A stretch of DNA of 64,000 nucleotides from Monosporascus cannonballus (Eukaryota > Ascomycota > Sordariomycetes > Xylariales): positions 124,001 through 188,000 of the forward strand of contig QJNS01000144.1 in the NCBI GenBank assembly GCA_004154925.1. The letters are read 5' to 3'. Shown piece by piece: positions 39,718 through 52,757 of the stretch (position 1 is its first letter; every line of letters starts with the position of its first letter). The notes under the pieces are model-generated. The model was not told the DNA's origin and did no database searches. It saw nothing but the letters and a program-made list of their open reading frames with translations. The position numbers were made by a program, and so were the translations under genes.

Positions 39718-39907
39718 TGTAACGGACATAATGCGTAAGTTAAACGGAGGTACGGCCTAATAAAGGTTTATATTTAAGGTAAGGAAGGAAAGGGAGAAAT
39801 AGCTAGCCACCAGCAAGGTGGCTGCTCCCTATATACATATGGGTGAGTTCGGGCTAAGGAGCTCGCTCCGTAAGCCCGAGCTGCCCTATAGGCTCTAGCC
39901 TGTAACA
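39718..39907 (-). repeat. GC-rich LTR-like block, probable 5' LTR of family 3
   Basis: 190 bp with ends TGTAACGGAC (39718) and ...GCCTGTAACA (39907). On the - strand this is TGTTACAG...CCGTTACA, a canonical Gypsy LTR terminus pair. The half nearest 39900 is GC-rich and hardly RIPed, with a palindromic segment GGGCTAAGGAGC/GCTCCGTAAGCCC near 39850-39878. It abuts the 3' end of the next Gypsy relic exactly at CCTGG (39908). No matching target duplication: left flank ATATA, right flank CCTGG. Assigning it to the relic on its left is an inference from position. Confidence 0.5.
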
Positions 39908-42900
39908 CCTGGCGCATAAACAACACAATATTAACGAAACTATTAACCGTTTTCTCCGACTTCGTCGTTAAAAGAAATTCTTTTGCGCTAAGAGAATCAA
40001 AATTATTAATTACGGATTCCAGTTAATAACTAAATTAAACGAACAAGAACGCGCGGAAGCTTTTTCCTTTGTTTCTCCTATTAACTCCCATAATTGGTCC
40101 ATTCCTAAGGACCTTAACTAGGGGGCCTTTTTTAGTAAGCCCGCCGCTGTCGGTGGAAATTCTTTAACAGGCGCTAGGCGCCAATAAGGTTCTTAGCAGG
40201 TTCCTAGATGTTCTCGGAATCTGGATGTTTTTTCCATTTAATCAGGTATTGAGTAAGCCCGTTTTATTTTCGCATATCGAAAATTTTCTTTACTTCGTAT
40301 ATTTATTCGTTTTTTATTTTTACGTCGTTTTATACCGTAAACATCTTAATTATGTTTGCTAATAATTTGAATAAACAAATTTAAAAAATTAGATAAAATT
40401 TAACTTTTAGTAAAAACTTTAATTGGTAATTATTTTCTAAGATTTTCTTAATGATTTTATATAAGCCTATATATTTAAAATCGAATTTTTGGCGAAGTCG
40501 TTTTATTTAAATATTTTTGATAACGCGGAAAACCACTTTCTCGTTTTCGGATGTTAATTTTTTAAAGCTTTTCTGGTTATAATATTTACTTATTTAATTT
40601 CGTCCGAATTTTAATTCCGTTTTTATTTTTTAATATAATTATCGTAATTATTATAACGTAAGAATTATTTTGATATTAATTAGGTTATCGTAACGTATTT
40701 TTTTTTAAAAAAAACTTTGGAATAAAACCACAATTTATATTCGCAAATATTATCTTAATGCCTTCGTAATAACTGGTATTATAAATTAATTACGTAATTA
40801 ATAATTTTTTAATTTAATTATTTCATTCGCAAATATTATAATATCGTAAATAAACTTTTAAAATTTGGTTTATCCGTTTTATTTATTTATTTGTTTAAAA
40901 TTTAAATATGTTAAATAACTTATAATTTAAGTCGATTTATATTATAAGACTTTGCCAAAACTTAAATACGAATATCGATTCCTTATTTGAAATAATTTCT
41001 ATTAATAATCCGTATTTATTAAATATATATCTAAAAAAATATATGTTATTTATTCGGCGTCCGTATTTTCGAAATATAATAAAAAATAGAAAAGTTTCGT
41101 AAATCGATCGACGATTACCTAAATGTTATCGTAATACATTCCCGTAATTAGATTTTCTGGCATAAAAAATTGAATAGTAAAGTCGAATATAATTAAATAT
41201 TATGGTCGCTTTACGACTAATAATAACTATAATTTTCTGTATGGCTTATATCGTCGAATCTTTGCTTTGGCGCAAATATTATATTACCGTACAATTCTTT
41301 GTAGCCTTAATTTTGTTTTAAGGAAAAAATATATATGTTAAAGTTATTTTAAGGTTGTGTAAATCCCTAGATATCCGTATAACTAATATTTGTATATCTT
41401 TCGTATTAAATCTTTTTAACATTTATCAGAAATTTATATTTTATTTATTTTATAATTTTGTAAAGATTTATCGTTATATTACTAAATCCTTTAATATATA
41501 TCGTAATATACTACTCGAATTATTAGAATTTATCGTATACGTAAATATCTTATTATAATAATATTAAAATTATATTATTAATTTTAATTAATTTTTCTTT
41601 AAGATTTATGCGTTTATTTAAGATATCCGCTTTGTTATTTTTAAGGGTTTCTTATAAATAATAACGAAATCGAAATCCGCCAATTTTTTCGCATATTTTA
41701 ATTATCATCCTATAAATTTCCTAGTTATAATAAATCCGGTAAAATTTTGATAATCTGTATAAACTTTAATTTTGTACAAATTTCCCTATAGAAAATATCT
41801 AAATTTTCGAAATACCGTAATAATAGCCATAAATTCTCTATCCGGAATATCGTAATTAAACTCGTTTCCTTTTAATTTATACGAAAAAAATATAATAAGG
41901 TATAACTTGCCTTCATTATTTCGTTATCCGATTATTACATTTAATACGTAATCCAAATTATTGGTTTTTAGCTTAACGGGGCGGTTTATATCGTATATAA
42001 TTAATTTTGGCTTGTTAATAATCGTATCCTTAATATTTCGAAATATCTTTTCCGTATCTGGCGATCATTTAAATTTTTTTTCTTTTTTCGTAAAATTTGT
42101 TAAAGGTATAGCTATTTTACTAAAGTTTCGAATAAATTTCCTATAATAATTCGCGAATCTAAGGAATATCTATACCTTTTTTACCGTTGTTAACGTTTAT
42201 CATTCTATAATTACAACCATTTTCTTGGGGTCCATTTTAATATATTTTAAGGTAATAATATATTCTAAATATTTTATTTGTTATTTCTGAAATTAACTTT
42301 TTTCTGCATTAATAAGTAGTTTTGCGTCCTGTAAAATTTAAAAGATTTTATAAACGTATTTTGCATATAGTTTTTCCGTTTTTAAAAAAGATGAAAATAT
42401 CGTCGAGATAACAAACGACAAAAATATCGAAATATTTTTAAAATACATAATGTATTATCCGTTGGAAAATTATTAATACGTTCGTAAGTTTAATTAATAT
42501 AATTAAATATTTAAATAATCCGTAGTTCGTTTTAAAAGTTATTTTTCATTCGTGTCCTTTTTTGATCCTAATAAAATTATATTTATTTTTAAGATCGAAT
42601 ACTATAAATTATTTCGTTCCGTACAATCGGTTTTTTACTTCCGTAATTAAAGGTAATAGCGTCCGATCTTTAATAATAATATCGTTTAATTATCGATAAT
42701 CAACTATAAGTCATGATTTCTTATTTTTTTAAGTATAAAGAATATAAGGTATTCTATTGGTAATTTTCAAAATCGAATTCATCCTTTTTTAACCGATTTT
42801 CCAGGTATTTCTTGAAATTCGTAACTTAGTTTTGCTAAAGTTATAAATAAGGTAAAACCTGATCGAAAATCCGTTCTTAAAAGTTATTTCGTAATCCTAT

Positions 42901-45679
42901 TCTTTATGTTCTAATAATTTCGTATCGAGTTTCTTTGTGAAAAACTATTTATATTTATAATACTACAATGACATATTAATTAAAGTTTCTGATTTTTAAT
43001 GTTGCTATTGTTCTAAATCATTATTTAATTATTTTGTTTTCGTTTTGATAGTAACAATAATCTATCGTATTTTTCTTTGGTGCCCGTTTTTTTTTTTATG
43101 TTTTATCCCTTTAGGTAATAAAGCTTTTGTCGTATCCTTATATCTGCATTTATTGTCATTATCGATCGAATATTAAGATCCTAATTTCTTTTTTCGTTTA
43201 TTAATAAGAAGTAAAATGAATTTTATTTAATTAATTTTTCCGTTAATCAAAATTTCGTAGCGACGTATCCATAGTAATCTTAAGATTATATCGTAAATCT
43301 TAAATAAAATAATAGCGAAATTTATTATTTGGTATCGTTTTTGGGTAAATATTTCGAAATAACTAATTTCGTATATAATTTTTTCGTTATCGTAAATAAA
43401 TTTCTAATTTTGGCCATTAGTCGTTATATAACGTTTTAATTTATATCTTTACAGTAATTTGAATTTATTAATTATATTTGGTACAATATAATTTCCGTCC
43501 AAAATTTTGCAATTTACAATTATAATATATCAATATATTTCACATTATATATCTAAGGTAATAAAGTTATTAACGGTTTTTATCGTCGCGTTTACAGTCT
43601 TTTGTAAAAATTTCTTTTAATTCTTTTGGGTTTCGTTATCCTGCGACTTCCTTATAAGTAACTTTTTTTAATTTTTATTCGAATTTGTCGCATCTCATTT
43701 ACATTTCTTTATTTAACGCGTTAAATTATTATATTTTTCGTTATTATTAGCGTATTATTTCTTTAAGTTATATAAATTGTTTTTAATTTTATTATAATTC
43801 CTTTCCTTATTTAATAAATAATTTTTTATATTTACGATTATATCTTATTATGCGTTATCTTAATTATCGTTTTAAAGATTTCTTTTATAAATTAAGGTAT
43901 TTTTTTCTTAATAGCTTTTTTTAAAAAAATTTGTAATAAATATCAATTAAAAATAACAATCCGTAATAATCTTCTGGTAATATTTTCCCATTAGGCGCTA
44001 GATTTACTTTTTTTCGTTTAGTAATTATATTATTAATAATAATAAAAAGGGTCTTCTTGCAAATATTTTTTTTTCGAGTTAATTTTCTGTTTCGACTAAT
44101 TGCTAAATATCTTCTAGGGCTATAGGTCGAAAATATCGATACCATTATTTATCGTCTCTGTTATCTCCGGTACGGTTTAGAAAGTCGAATTTTTTATCGT
44201 ACATGCGATTAATTCGTTCGTAGATATATTATTTATATTTTTATTTTTATTTTTCGTAATCGAGATATTTTCGTCGTCGACAATATATGGTATGCATTCT
44301 GCTATATCGATCAGGGGTTCCGGGATAGACTCTTTTTATCCAGTTTTGGTATTCGCGTAATTATCCTTATAATGCCTTTTATTAGACTCGCGATACCTAT
44401 TTAGCCAGCTTTCTGGCTTTTCGCATTCTTTGTCGAATTTCTTATCGTAATGCCCTTTATCGTATTTTTCGTTATAAGGGTCCGAGTATATATTTAAGCT
44501 GGATCATATTTATAGATTTGTTTCCGTCCTTTTAATTTTATTGAATTATCTTTTAGGTACGGGTTTTTAATTATTTTAACGGGGTTTTTTTAAATGCTTT
44601 ATAACATACTGCTTTATGTCCTATTTTGTTCCAATTATAGCACTTGATTTGGCTCTAATTCTTTTTATATATAACTTTTAATTTTATAGGTTTTAATTTT
44701 GTGCCGTAAAAAATGTTATTGCGTCGAAAAGCGCTGGTATTAGCCATATATCGGGGTTTGCTATTATTTTTTTCTTTGATGCCTTTAATACGTTATACGT
44801 ATTGTCGATTGTCAATCTTGATTACTATAACAATATAATCCGACAAATAATTAAGTTAATCGAATTTAAAAAATTCCTCTTAAATTTTTTTCAAACCGTC
44901 GAAAAACTTAAATATTAATACTTTTTATCCTTAATTTAACTTGATTATTAATTAAATTACCGTATTGCCGTAACTACATACGGATCCTTTTTATTATAAT
45001 TATTAGATTTATATTTCTGCATTTGATTTTTTATTTATTATTATAAAAGTTTTCATTAATATTTATGCCAATTGTTCGTAGTCGTTATAAATTCGCATTA
45101 TCTTTTAATTTCGTTTTTCGATTAGCGAAGTAATTTATTTTCTTATTACGAGCTGAAATCAAATAATTACATTTTCAGTAAGCTGTCCGATTGTAAAATT
45201 TATTCATATAATAAGCGTAATAAGTCGAATAAGAAAATACCTAAAATATGTTCGGCATTAAGTCAAAAATAATTATAACTTGATCGAGGTTCCGTCGAAA
45301 AATTTTAGTTTGGGAAGCTTAAAAACCTTTTCTAATTCTTTGATAAAATTCAGCTAAATAACCTGGTTTATTCGAAAGTGTTTCCCGGTTTTAGGAACTT
45401 TTTTTTTCTTTAAGCTTTTCATAAACGGCTTAAAGGGATGTCGTAAGGTCATTATTATCTTTTTAAGCTAAAGGATGCGTTCGTTTACGACATCCAGACG
45501 TCGAAGAACTTTTTCGCAAGAACAGCAAAATTTCTCTTTTTTCTTCTCAGATTCCATTTTAGTGTCCGAGTAATTAAGGACCTGGTAAATAGGCTGTTCG
45601 GGCTGCTTACTAATAAACATAACGTTAATTAATATTATTTAGAGTTTGACGGTACTGCTAAATAAAAGCTTATAACGTA
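39908..45679 (-). mobile_element. Ty3/Gypsy chromovirus relic A (family 2 group)
   Basis: On the - strand, in order from the right: gag sequence at about 45.5-45.0 kb; a zinc knuckle at 44601-44642 reading CYNWNKIGHKAVCY (CX2CX4HX4C with the second and last Cys changed); RT with YLDDIFI at 42390-42410, both Asp codons intact; integrase; and a chromodomain near 40200-40270 (LIKWKKHPDSENI). The last ~350 bp (39908-40270) are only lightly mutated and align with 52758-53110 of relic C. The rest is densely RIPed and cannot be translated. Confidence 0.78.
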
Positions 45680-46050
45680 TAACGGCTTGGAGTTTACCTA
45701 ATTATTAAACCTTAATCGTACGGGTTTATATTACCAGAAATATCGTGGAAATCTGAATGATAAATATAATAATCGTATTACGTTTCGTAATACTAAAAGT
45801 GCCTTGGGTAACGAATTATTATTGTAAGCTGGTGTTATTTAGATTATGGAAATATTGAACGTATATATCCTTTCTGAATTGGGTTGGATTTTCGTTAAAT
45901 CTTAACGTTGTTACAGATCTAATGCCATTGGATCCAGTTGGTTCTGTATGGATTCCTTTGGATTTTGCTGCCAAGAGAGATCCAAATCACGTGATACTTT
46001 TATGTGGGTCCGACCGTCTTTGAAGGCCGGTCTTGGGTTGGGTCGTAACA
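45680..46050 (-). repeat. LTR at the right end of relic A
   Basis: About 371 bp, ending GGGTCGTAACA at 46050, so it starts TGTTACGACCC in - orientation. Its left end TAACGG is a RIPed form of TGACGG. It is homologous to 25140-25440. The right half (45940-46050) is unmutated, producing short complementary reading frames there that are not genes. No 5-bp duplication is found (ACGTA left, CCAAC right). The position fits the 5' LTR of relic A, but no equivalent LTR exists at 39.9 kb, so relic A is not a simple intact insertion. Confidence 0.6.
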
Positions 46051-49000
46051 CCAACTTAAGAAAAATAATAATAATCTTACGACGTTTTCCTAAGCCGCCT
46101 ATAAAAAGCTTAAACAAAAAGCTCCCAAAACTGGAAAGCCTTTTCGAATAAATTAAATTATTTAGCTAAATTCCACTACGAAATTATCAAAGGTTTTTAA
46201 ACTTCTAAGCCAGAACTTTTCGATAAAACCTAGATTAAATTATAATGATTTTGAACTTAATACCGAACATATTTTAAAAATTTTCTTATTCAACTTCATA
46301 CGTTTATTATGCGAATTAAGTTCGCAATTAAATAATTTATTAAAAATATAATTATTTAATTTAAGCCCGTTATAAAACGAATACGTTATTTTATTAATTA
46401 CAAAAACGAAACCTAAAAGTAATACGAATTTATAATAATTACGAATAATTCGAATAAATATTAACGAAACTTTTCGTAATAATAAACGAAAAAATAAAAA
46501 ACCGAAATATAAATCTAATAATTACGATAAAAAAGATATGTATTTAGTTACAGCAATATATTAATTTAATTAGCCATTAAATTAAACTAGAAATAAAAAT
46601 ATTAATACTTAAAATTTTCGATGGCCTAAAAAAAATACAAAAAAGCCTTTTTAAATTCGATCGGCTTAAAAATTTACCGGATTATATTATTATAATAATT
46701 CAAATTATTAATCGATAATACGTATAGCGTATTAAAGGTACTACAGGAAAAGAATAATAACAAATCTCGATAAATAACTAATATTAACATTTTTCGACGT
46801 AATAACATTTTTTACGGCGTAAAATTAGAACCTATAAAACTAAAAGCCATTTACAGAAAGAACTAGAGCCAGATCAAATATTATAATTACAACAAAATAG
46901 GATATAATATAACATAATACAAGGCACTTAAAAAGCCTCGTCAAAACGACTGGAAACCTGTACCTAAGGGATAATCCAGAGAAGACCAACGGAACGGAGG
47001 CAAATCTATTAACATAATTTAGCCTAAATATATACCAGGTTCCTATAACGAAAAATCCAATAAGGAATGCAAAAAGCTAAAAAGCTAGCTTAATAGATAT
47101 CGCAAACTTAACAAAAAGCACTATAAGGATAATTACGCGAATATCAGAACTGGACCGAAAAAATCTGTCCCGGAACCCCTGATTAATAAGACAAAATACA
47201 TGCCATACATTATCGACGACAAAAATATTCCAATTACGAAAAAAAGAAATAATATATCCATAAACGGATGTAAGATAATGGATAGCTGTAAGCTGGGTGA
47301 GGTGATCTCCGACCAATCGTAGAGCAGATTCCAAGAAATAAGTGTATTAGGTTACTTCCATCTGGCGTTTCCCATTAGTTACTAGATGGTGGATTTATAC
47401 TAGTAAGTGGGTCGGTGGCTGATTGGTAGCTGGTCGGCTACCAGCCTTATCCTTATAGGGGCTGTATTCTCATCACGGATTACTTGTATATATTATGAAA
47501 AAATCGACTTTCCAAACCGTACCAGAGATAATAAAAACGATATATAATAATATTAATATTTTTAATCCATAATATTAAAAAAATGTTCAATAATTAACCG
47601 AAAGGAAAAGTTAGCCCGATAGAAAATAATACCTATAAAAAACATTTTTTATTATTTCCTATAATATAATTACCAAACGAAAAACAAATTAATTTAACGT
47701 ACGGTAAAAAATAATTATTAAAAATTATTACGTATCTTTATTTTCAATTAATATTTACCATAGACCTTTACGAAAAAAAGGTTATCAAAAAAAAAATACG
47801 TTAATTTATAAGCAAGCTTTAAAACGATAATTAAAATAACGTATAATAGGATATAATTAAAAACATAAGAAAATAATTTATTTAACAAAGAAAACAATTA
47901 TAATAAAATTAAAAATAACTAATATAGCTTAAAAATAATACACCGATAACAACGATAAATAAAGCAATTTAATACGTTAAACGTAAAAATATAGATAAAA
48001 TTCGACAAATTTGAATAAAAGTTAAAAAAATTTATTTATAAAAAAGCCGCAAAATAACGAAATTTAAAAACATAAAAAGAAATTTTTACGAAAAGCTTTA
48101 AACATAATGATAAAAACCGTTAATAATTTTATTATTTTAAATATATGAATTAAAACGTATTAATATACCGTAATAATAGATTGCAAAATTATAAAAGGAA
48201 ATTATATGATACCAGATATAATTAATAAATTTAAACTGCCATAAAAATATAAATTAATACCTTATGTAATAATAAATACCGAAAATAAGAAATTTGCTTA
48301 TAATAACAGAAAAATTATAGGTAAAATTAATTATTTGGAAATTTTTATTTAAGAATAATATTAAATAATTAATTTCGTTATCGTTTTATTTAGAAATTAT
48401 AATATAATCTTAAGATTATTATAAATACGCTAATATGGAATTTTAATTAATAACGGGATTAATTAGTTAATATTTACCTTATACCTTATTAATAAATAAA
48501 AAAAGAAACTAAAATCTTAACGTCTAATCGATAATAGCGATAAAAATAGGTATAAAAATACGATAAAAACATTATTACCTAAAAAGATAAAATATAAAAA
48601 AGCGGGCATTAAAAAATACGATATATTGTTATTATTATTACAACGAAATTAAAGAAATTAAATAACGATCTAAAATAATAATCTCAAAAATTGAAAAATT
48701 CGAAATTAATATGCTATTATAATATTATAGATATAAGCAACTTTTTAAAAAGAGCTTAATACGAAATTATCAAAATATAACGAATAAAACCATAAAATAA
48801 TTTTTGAAAAAAGATTTTTAACGAAGTTTTATTTTATTTAAAATTTTAATGGAAATAAATTACGTACTTTCAGAAAATAGCTGGAAAATCGGTAATAAAA
48901 AAATAGAAATTTATGAATTATAGTTAATTATTAATAATTAAACGATATTATTATTAAAATTCGAATGTTATTACCCCTAATTATAAAAACAAAAAACCGA

Positions 49001-51480
49001 TTTTATAGAAATAAATAATATATAATATTCGATCTTAGAAATAAATATAATCTTATTAAAATTAAAAAAGAACATAAATAGAAAATAACTTCTAGAACAA
49101 AATACGGATTATTTAAATATTTAATTATATTAATAGGACTTATAAAAGCATTAGCGACCTTATAACGGATGGTAAATTATGTATTACAAAAACATTTTGA
49201 TATTTTCGTCATTTATTATCTCGACGATATTTTCACCTTTTTACAAACGGAAAGAATATATGCAAAATACGTTTATAAACCTTTTTAAGCTTTATAAGAC
49301 GTAAAGTTATTAATTAATATCAAAAGAAAATCTATTTTTTAAATAAAAATTAAAATATCTGGAATATATTATTACTTTAAGATATATTATAATAAACGCT
49401 AAGAAAATCGGTGTAATTACCAAATAATAAACGTTAATAATAATAATAAAAATAAAAGCATTTTTGAAATTTGTTAATTATTATAAAATATTTATTCGAA
49501 ATTTTAGCAAAATAATTATATCTTTAACGAACTTTACGAACCAAAAAGTTAAATAAATATTAAGTACGGAAAACGTATTTTAAAATATTAAAAATACAAT
49601 TATTAACGAATTAATATTAATTATATATGATTTAAACCGTTTTGTTATATTAAAAACCGATATTTCGAATTACGTATTAAATATAATAATCGAATAATAA
49701 AATAATTAAGGCAAATTATATCTTTTATATTTTTTTCGTATAAATTAAAAAAAGTCGAATTTAATTACGGTATTCTAAATAAGAAATTTATAATTATTAT
49801 TATAATATTTCGAAAATTTAGATATTTTTTAAAAGAAAACTTATATTAGATTAAAGTTTATACGGATTATTAAAATTTTATCCGATTTGCTATAATTAAA
49901 ATATTTATTGGACGATAATTTCGTTACCTGAAAAAATTAGCAAATTTCGATTTCGTTATTATTTACAGAAAAAGTTGAGAAAATAATAAAGCAAATATCC
50001 TAAGTAAATAACCAGATTTTGAAAAAAAATTGGTTAAAATTAACTATATAATTTTTTATACCATCATAATAAGATATTTACGCCTATAACAAATTGCAAT
50101 AATTCGGGCAGTAATTTTCAATATATATTAGAAGATTTAACAGTACAACGACGGTTTTTTTAAAAAAACTAAAAAAATAAATAAAATATAAATTTTAAAA
50201 AAATATAAAAAGATTTTAGTACGAAAAATATACAAATATTAGTTATACGGATATCTAAAGATTTATAAAACCCTAAAAAAGTTTTAACGTATATATTTTT
50301 TTCTTAAAATTAAATTAATAATATAAAAAACTATATAATAATATAATATTTATGTCAGAACGAAAATATAACGATATAAGATATACGGAAAATTACAGCT
50401 ATTACTAATAACAAAACGACCATAATATTTACTTATATTTGATTTTATTTTTAAACTTTCTATATCGGAAAATCCAATTATAAAAATATATTACGATAAT
50501 ATTTTCGTAATAATTAACTAACTTACAAAATTTTGTTATTTTTTATCATACTACAAAAATATAAATGCCGAATAAATAACATATATTCTTTAAAAAATGT
50601 ATCTTTAATATATACGGATTAATAATAAAAATATTTTTAAATAAAAAAATCAATATTTGCATCTAAATTTGAACAAGGCTTTATAACATCAATCAATTTA
50701 AATTACAAATTATTTAACGTATTTAAATCTTAAAAAAATAGATAAATAAAACGGATAAATTAAACCTTAAAACTTTATTTACGATATTATAATAATTACG
50801 AATAAAGTAATAAAGTTAAGAAATTACTTATTACTTAATTAGCTTATAATATAAATTGCTATAAAAATATTAAAATAATACTTATAAACGCAAATTTTAA
50901 TTTTATTTTAAAAGGTTATTAAAAAATACGTAATAACGATCTAATTAATATCAAAATAATATTTACGTTAAAATAACTTAAATAATTATACCAGAAAATA
51001 AAAACAAAAATAAAATTCGTACGTAATTAAATAAGTAAATATTATAATTAAAAAAAGCTAAAAAAATTAACCTTTAAAAAATGGAAAATAATTTCCCTTA
51101 TTATAAAAACAATTTAATAAAACGACTTAATAAACAGTTCAATTTTAAAAATATCGGTCCATATTATATTATTAAGAAAATCCCAGAAAATAATTACTAA
51201 TTAAAACTTTTACCAAAAAATTAAACTTTATTCACGTTTTTACGTTTCTTTATACGAATTAATAACGGATATAATTAAAATAAATATAGTATAAAACGAT
51301 ATAAATATAGAAAACGAATAAATATATAAAATAAAAAATCCTTAATATGTAACAATAAAATGGATTTACCTAATAGCTAATTAAGTAAAAAAAATACCCA
51401 GATTTCGAAAATATTGAGGAATTAATTAAAAATTTTATTAACGCCTAACGTTTATTAAAAAACTTTTACTAATAATAACG
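46051..51480 (+). mobile_element. Ty3/Gypsy chromovirus relic B (family 2 group)
   Basis: On the + strand, the gag text at 46130-46330 aligns with the complement of 45180-45400 in relic A. A fully RIPed zinc knuckle lies at 46879-46920 (YYNYNKIGYNIT.Y, each Cys TGY turned to TAY and the His to Tyr). RT with YLDDIFT is at 49217-49237, RNase H at about 49660-49900, then integrase and a chromodomain at about 51350-51460. It starts without its own 5' LTR, directly at the end of the LTR of relic A, so A and B diverge from a single LTR. It is interrupted by a 206-bp insertion at 47269-47474. Confidence 0.78.
47269..47474 (+). mobile_element. 206-bp solo-LTR-like insertion, copy 1
   Basis: A GC-normal block beginning TGTAAGATAATGG and ending ...GGGGCTGTATTCTCATC, flanked by ACGGA duplications (47264-47268 and 47475-47479). 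It lies inside relic B and is not explained by the Gypsy sequence. Same length and alignment as the copy at 55501-55706. The TG start, 5-bp duplication and absence of coding suggest a solo LTR or similar short element. Short - frames across it (47077-47334) are spurious. Confidence 0.78.
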
Positions 51481-52757
51481 AACGCATCCTAATTAACGGC
51501 CGATTAATCGGTAACCGGGATATCGAGCCAGTCGGCCGTAATCTGCGTTAACGTAATAACCGTAACGGCGGTTTCCAGCTACTCCTATTTTTAACGCTTT
51601 TATTTTTTTAATTTATCCAATAATTAACATTTACTTTATACTATAATAACGGTTTTAGAACGAATTAACGCCGTTTATTTACGCAAACAAAGAAAATTAA
51701 AAAAACTTTTATTTTTTTAATAACGACGTTAAGCCTTAAAATAAAAGCGTTAAAGTTTTAATAATTACTTTTTAATAAATTTTTTTTATACTTTAAACGT
51801 TAATATTTATAGGAAATATTTTGTAAAGAAAAAATAAAATACCAGTACTATTATAAAATTCATCTTAATTAATATATTCTTTATACTTTAAACCGTTTTT
51901 TATTATTTTATACCTTAAGTTTTTTTAAAAAATAATAAAAACAAAATATAATTTCGTATTTAATTTTTTCGAAAGCTTTTACGAAATTAATACGAAGAAC
52001 GGCAAAAAAAACGTAAAATGCAACGAATCTTAAAAATACGAAACGATATAACTAAAAAAAAGTTATTTATTAAACGGAGAAAAAAAAGAAATTTTAAAGG
52101 TAAAATTTAAAGAAAAAAAATCATATTACGTCTTAACAAATTTCGGCCTTAAAAAACGGTTAAACAAAGATTATATAAATTATTTTCCGAGTTACGTAAC
52201 GGTAATTATTCTTAAGCCAATAATTATTAATAATTAAAGATAATCCTAAATAATTATAATTAACACCGATTACGTAATTAAAAACGATTAAGCCAAATAT
52301 ATATATATATTTATTATTTTCATAATTTAAATAACTTTGGTTTATAATATTTATTAATATTAATTATTTACAATATAATTTCTATACCTTAATATTAAAA
52401 AATGTAACTGAATTATTTTATTACTATAAAGTTTTATAATATTTTTATTAACATAAACCGTATTATTAAGCGTAAACCTCGTAATCTTACTAATTAAAAA
52501 GAAAACCTAGATTTTTTTTAGTTATTTATATTATTAAATTTGGTTTTGAAATAATATTATATATATTTTGTTTCGAAAATAATATTAAATATTAAATAAT
52601 TAAAGAAAATTTTCGCTATAAAGAATATATTAAGAATTATCGTCGTTACGATGGTCTTAATATTTTAACTTATTTTTTGCCTTATATTAAAGAAAAAAGG
52701 ATTATTTAAATTTCATGAAAATTATTATTGAAAAAGAATTTTTACGTTTTTAATAAG
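51480..52757. other. AT-rich relic between Gypsy copies, unassigned
   Basis: Begins with a CpG-rich patch (about 51490-51590, with GGCCGATTAATCGG and CGGGATATCGAGCC) and continues as RIPed debris. No motif or terminal repeat was recognised; probably another old repeat or the lost LTR regions of the neighbours. Confidence 0.45.

Noticed and set aside
45680..46050. Independent solo LTR
   Set aside because: The flanking pentamers differ (ACGTA and CCAAC), so I treat it as the LTR of relic A rather than a clean solo insertion.
45911..46151. Complementary short frames of about 67-68 codons
   Set aside because: They straddle the unmutated end of an LTR and the start of relic B; no protein similarity is visible.
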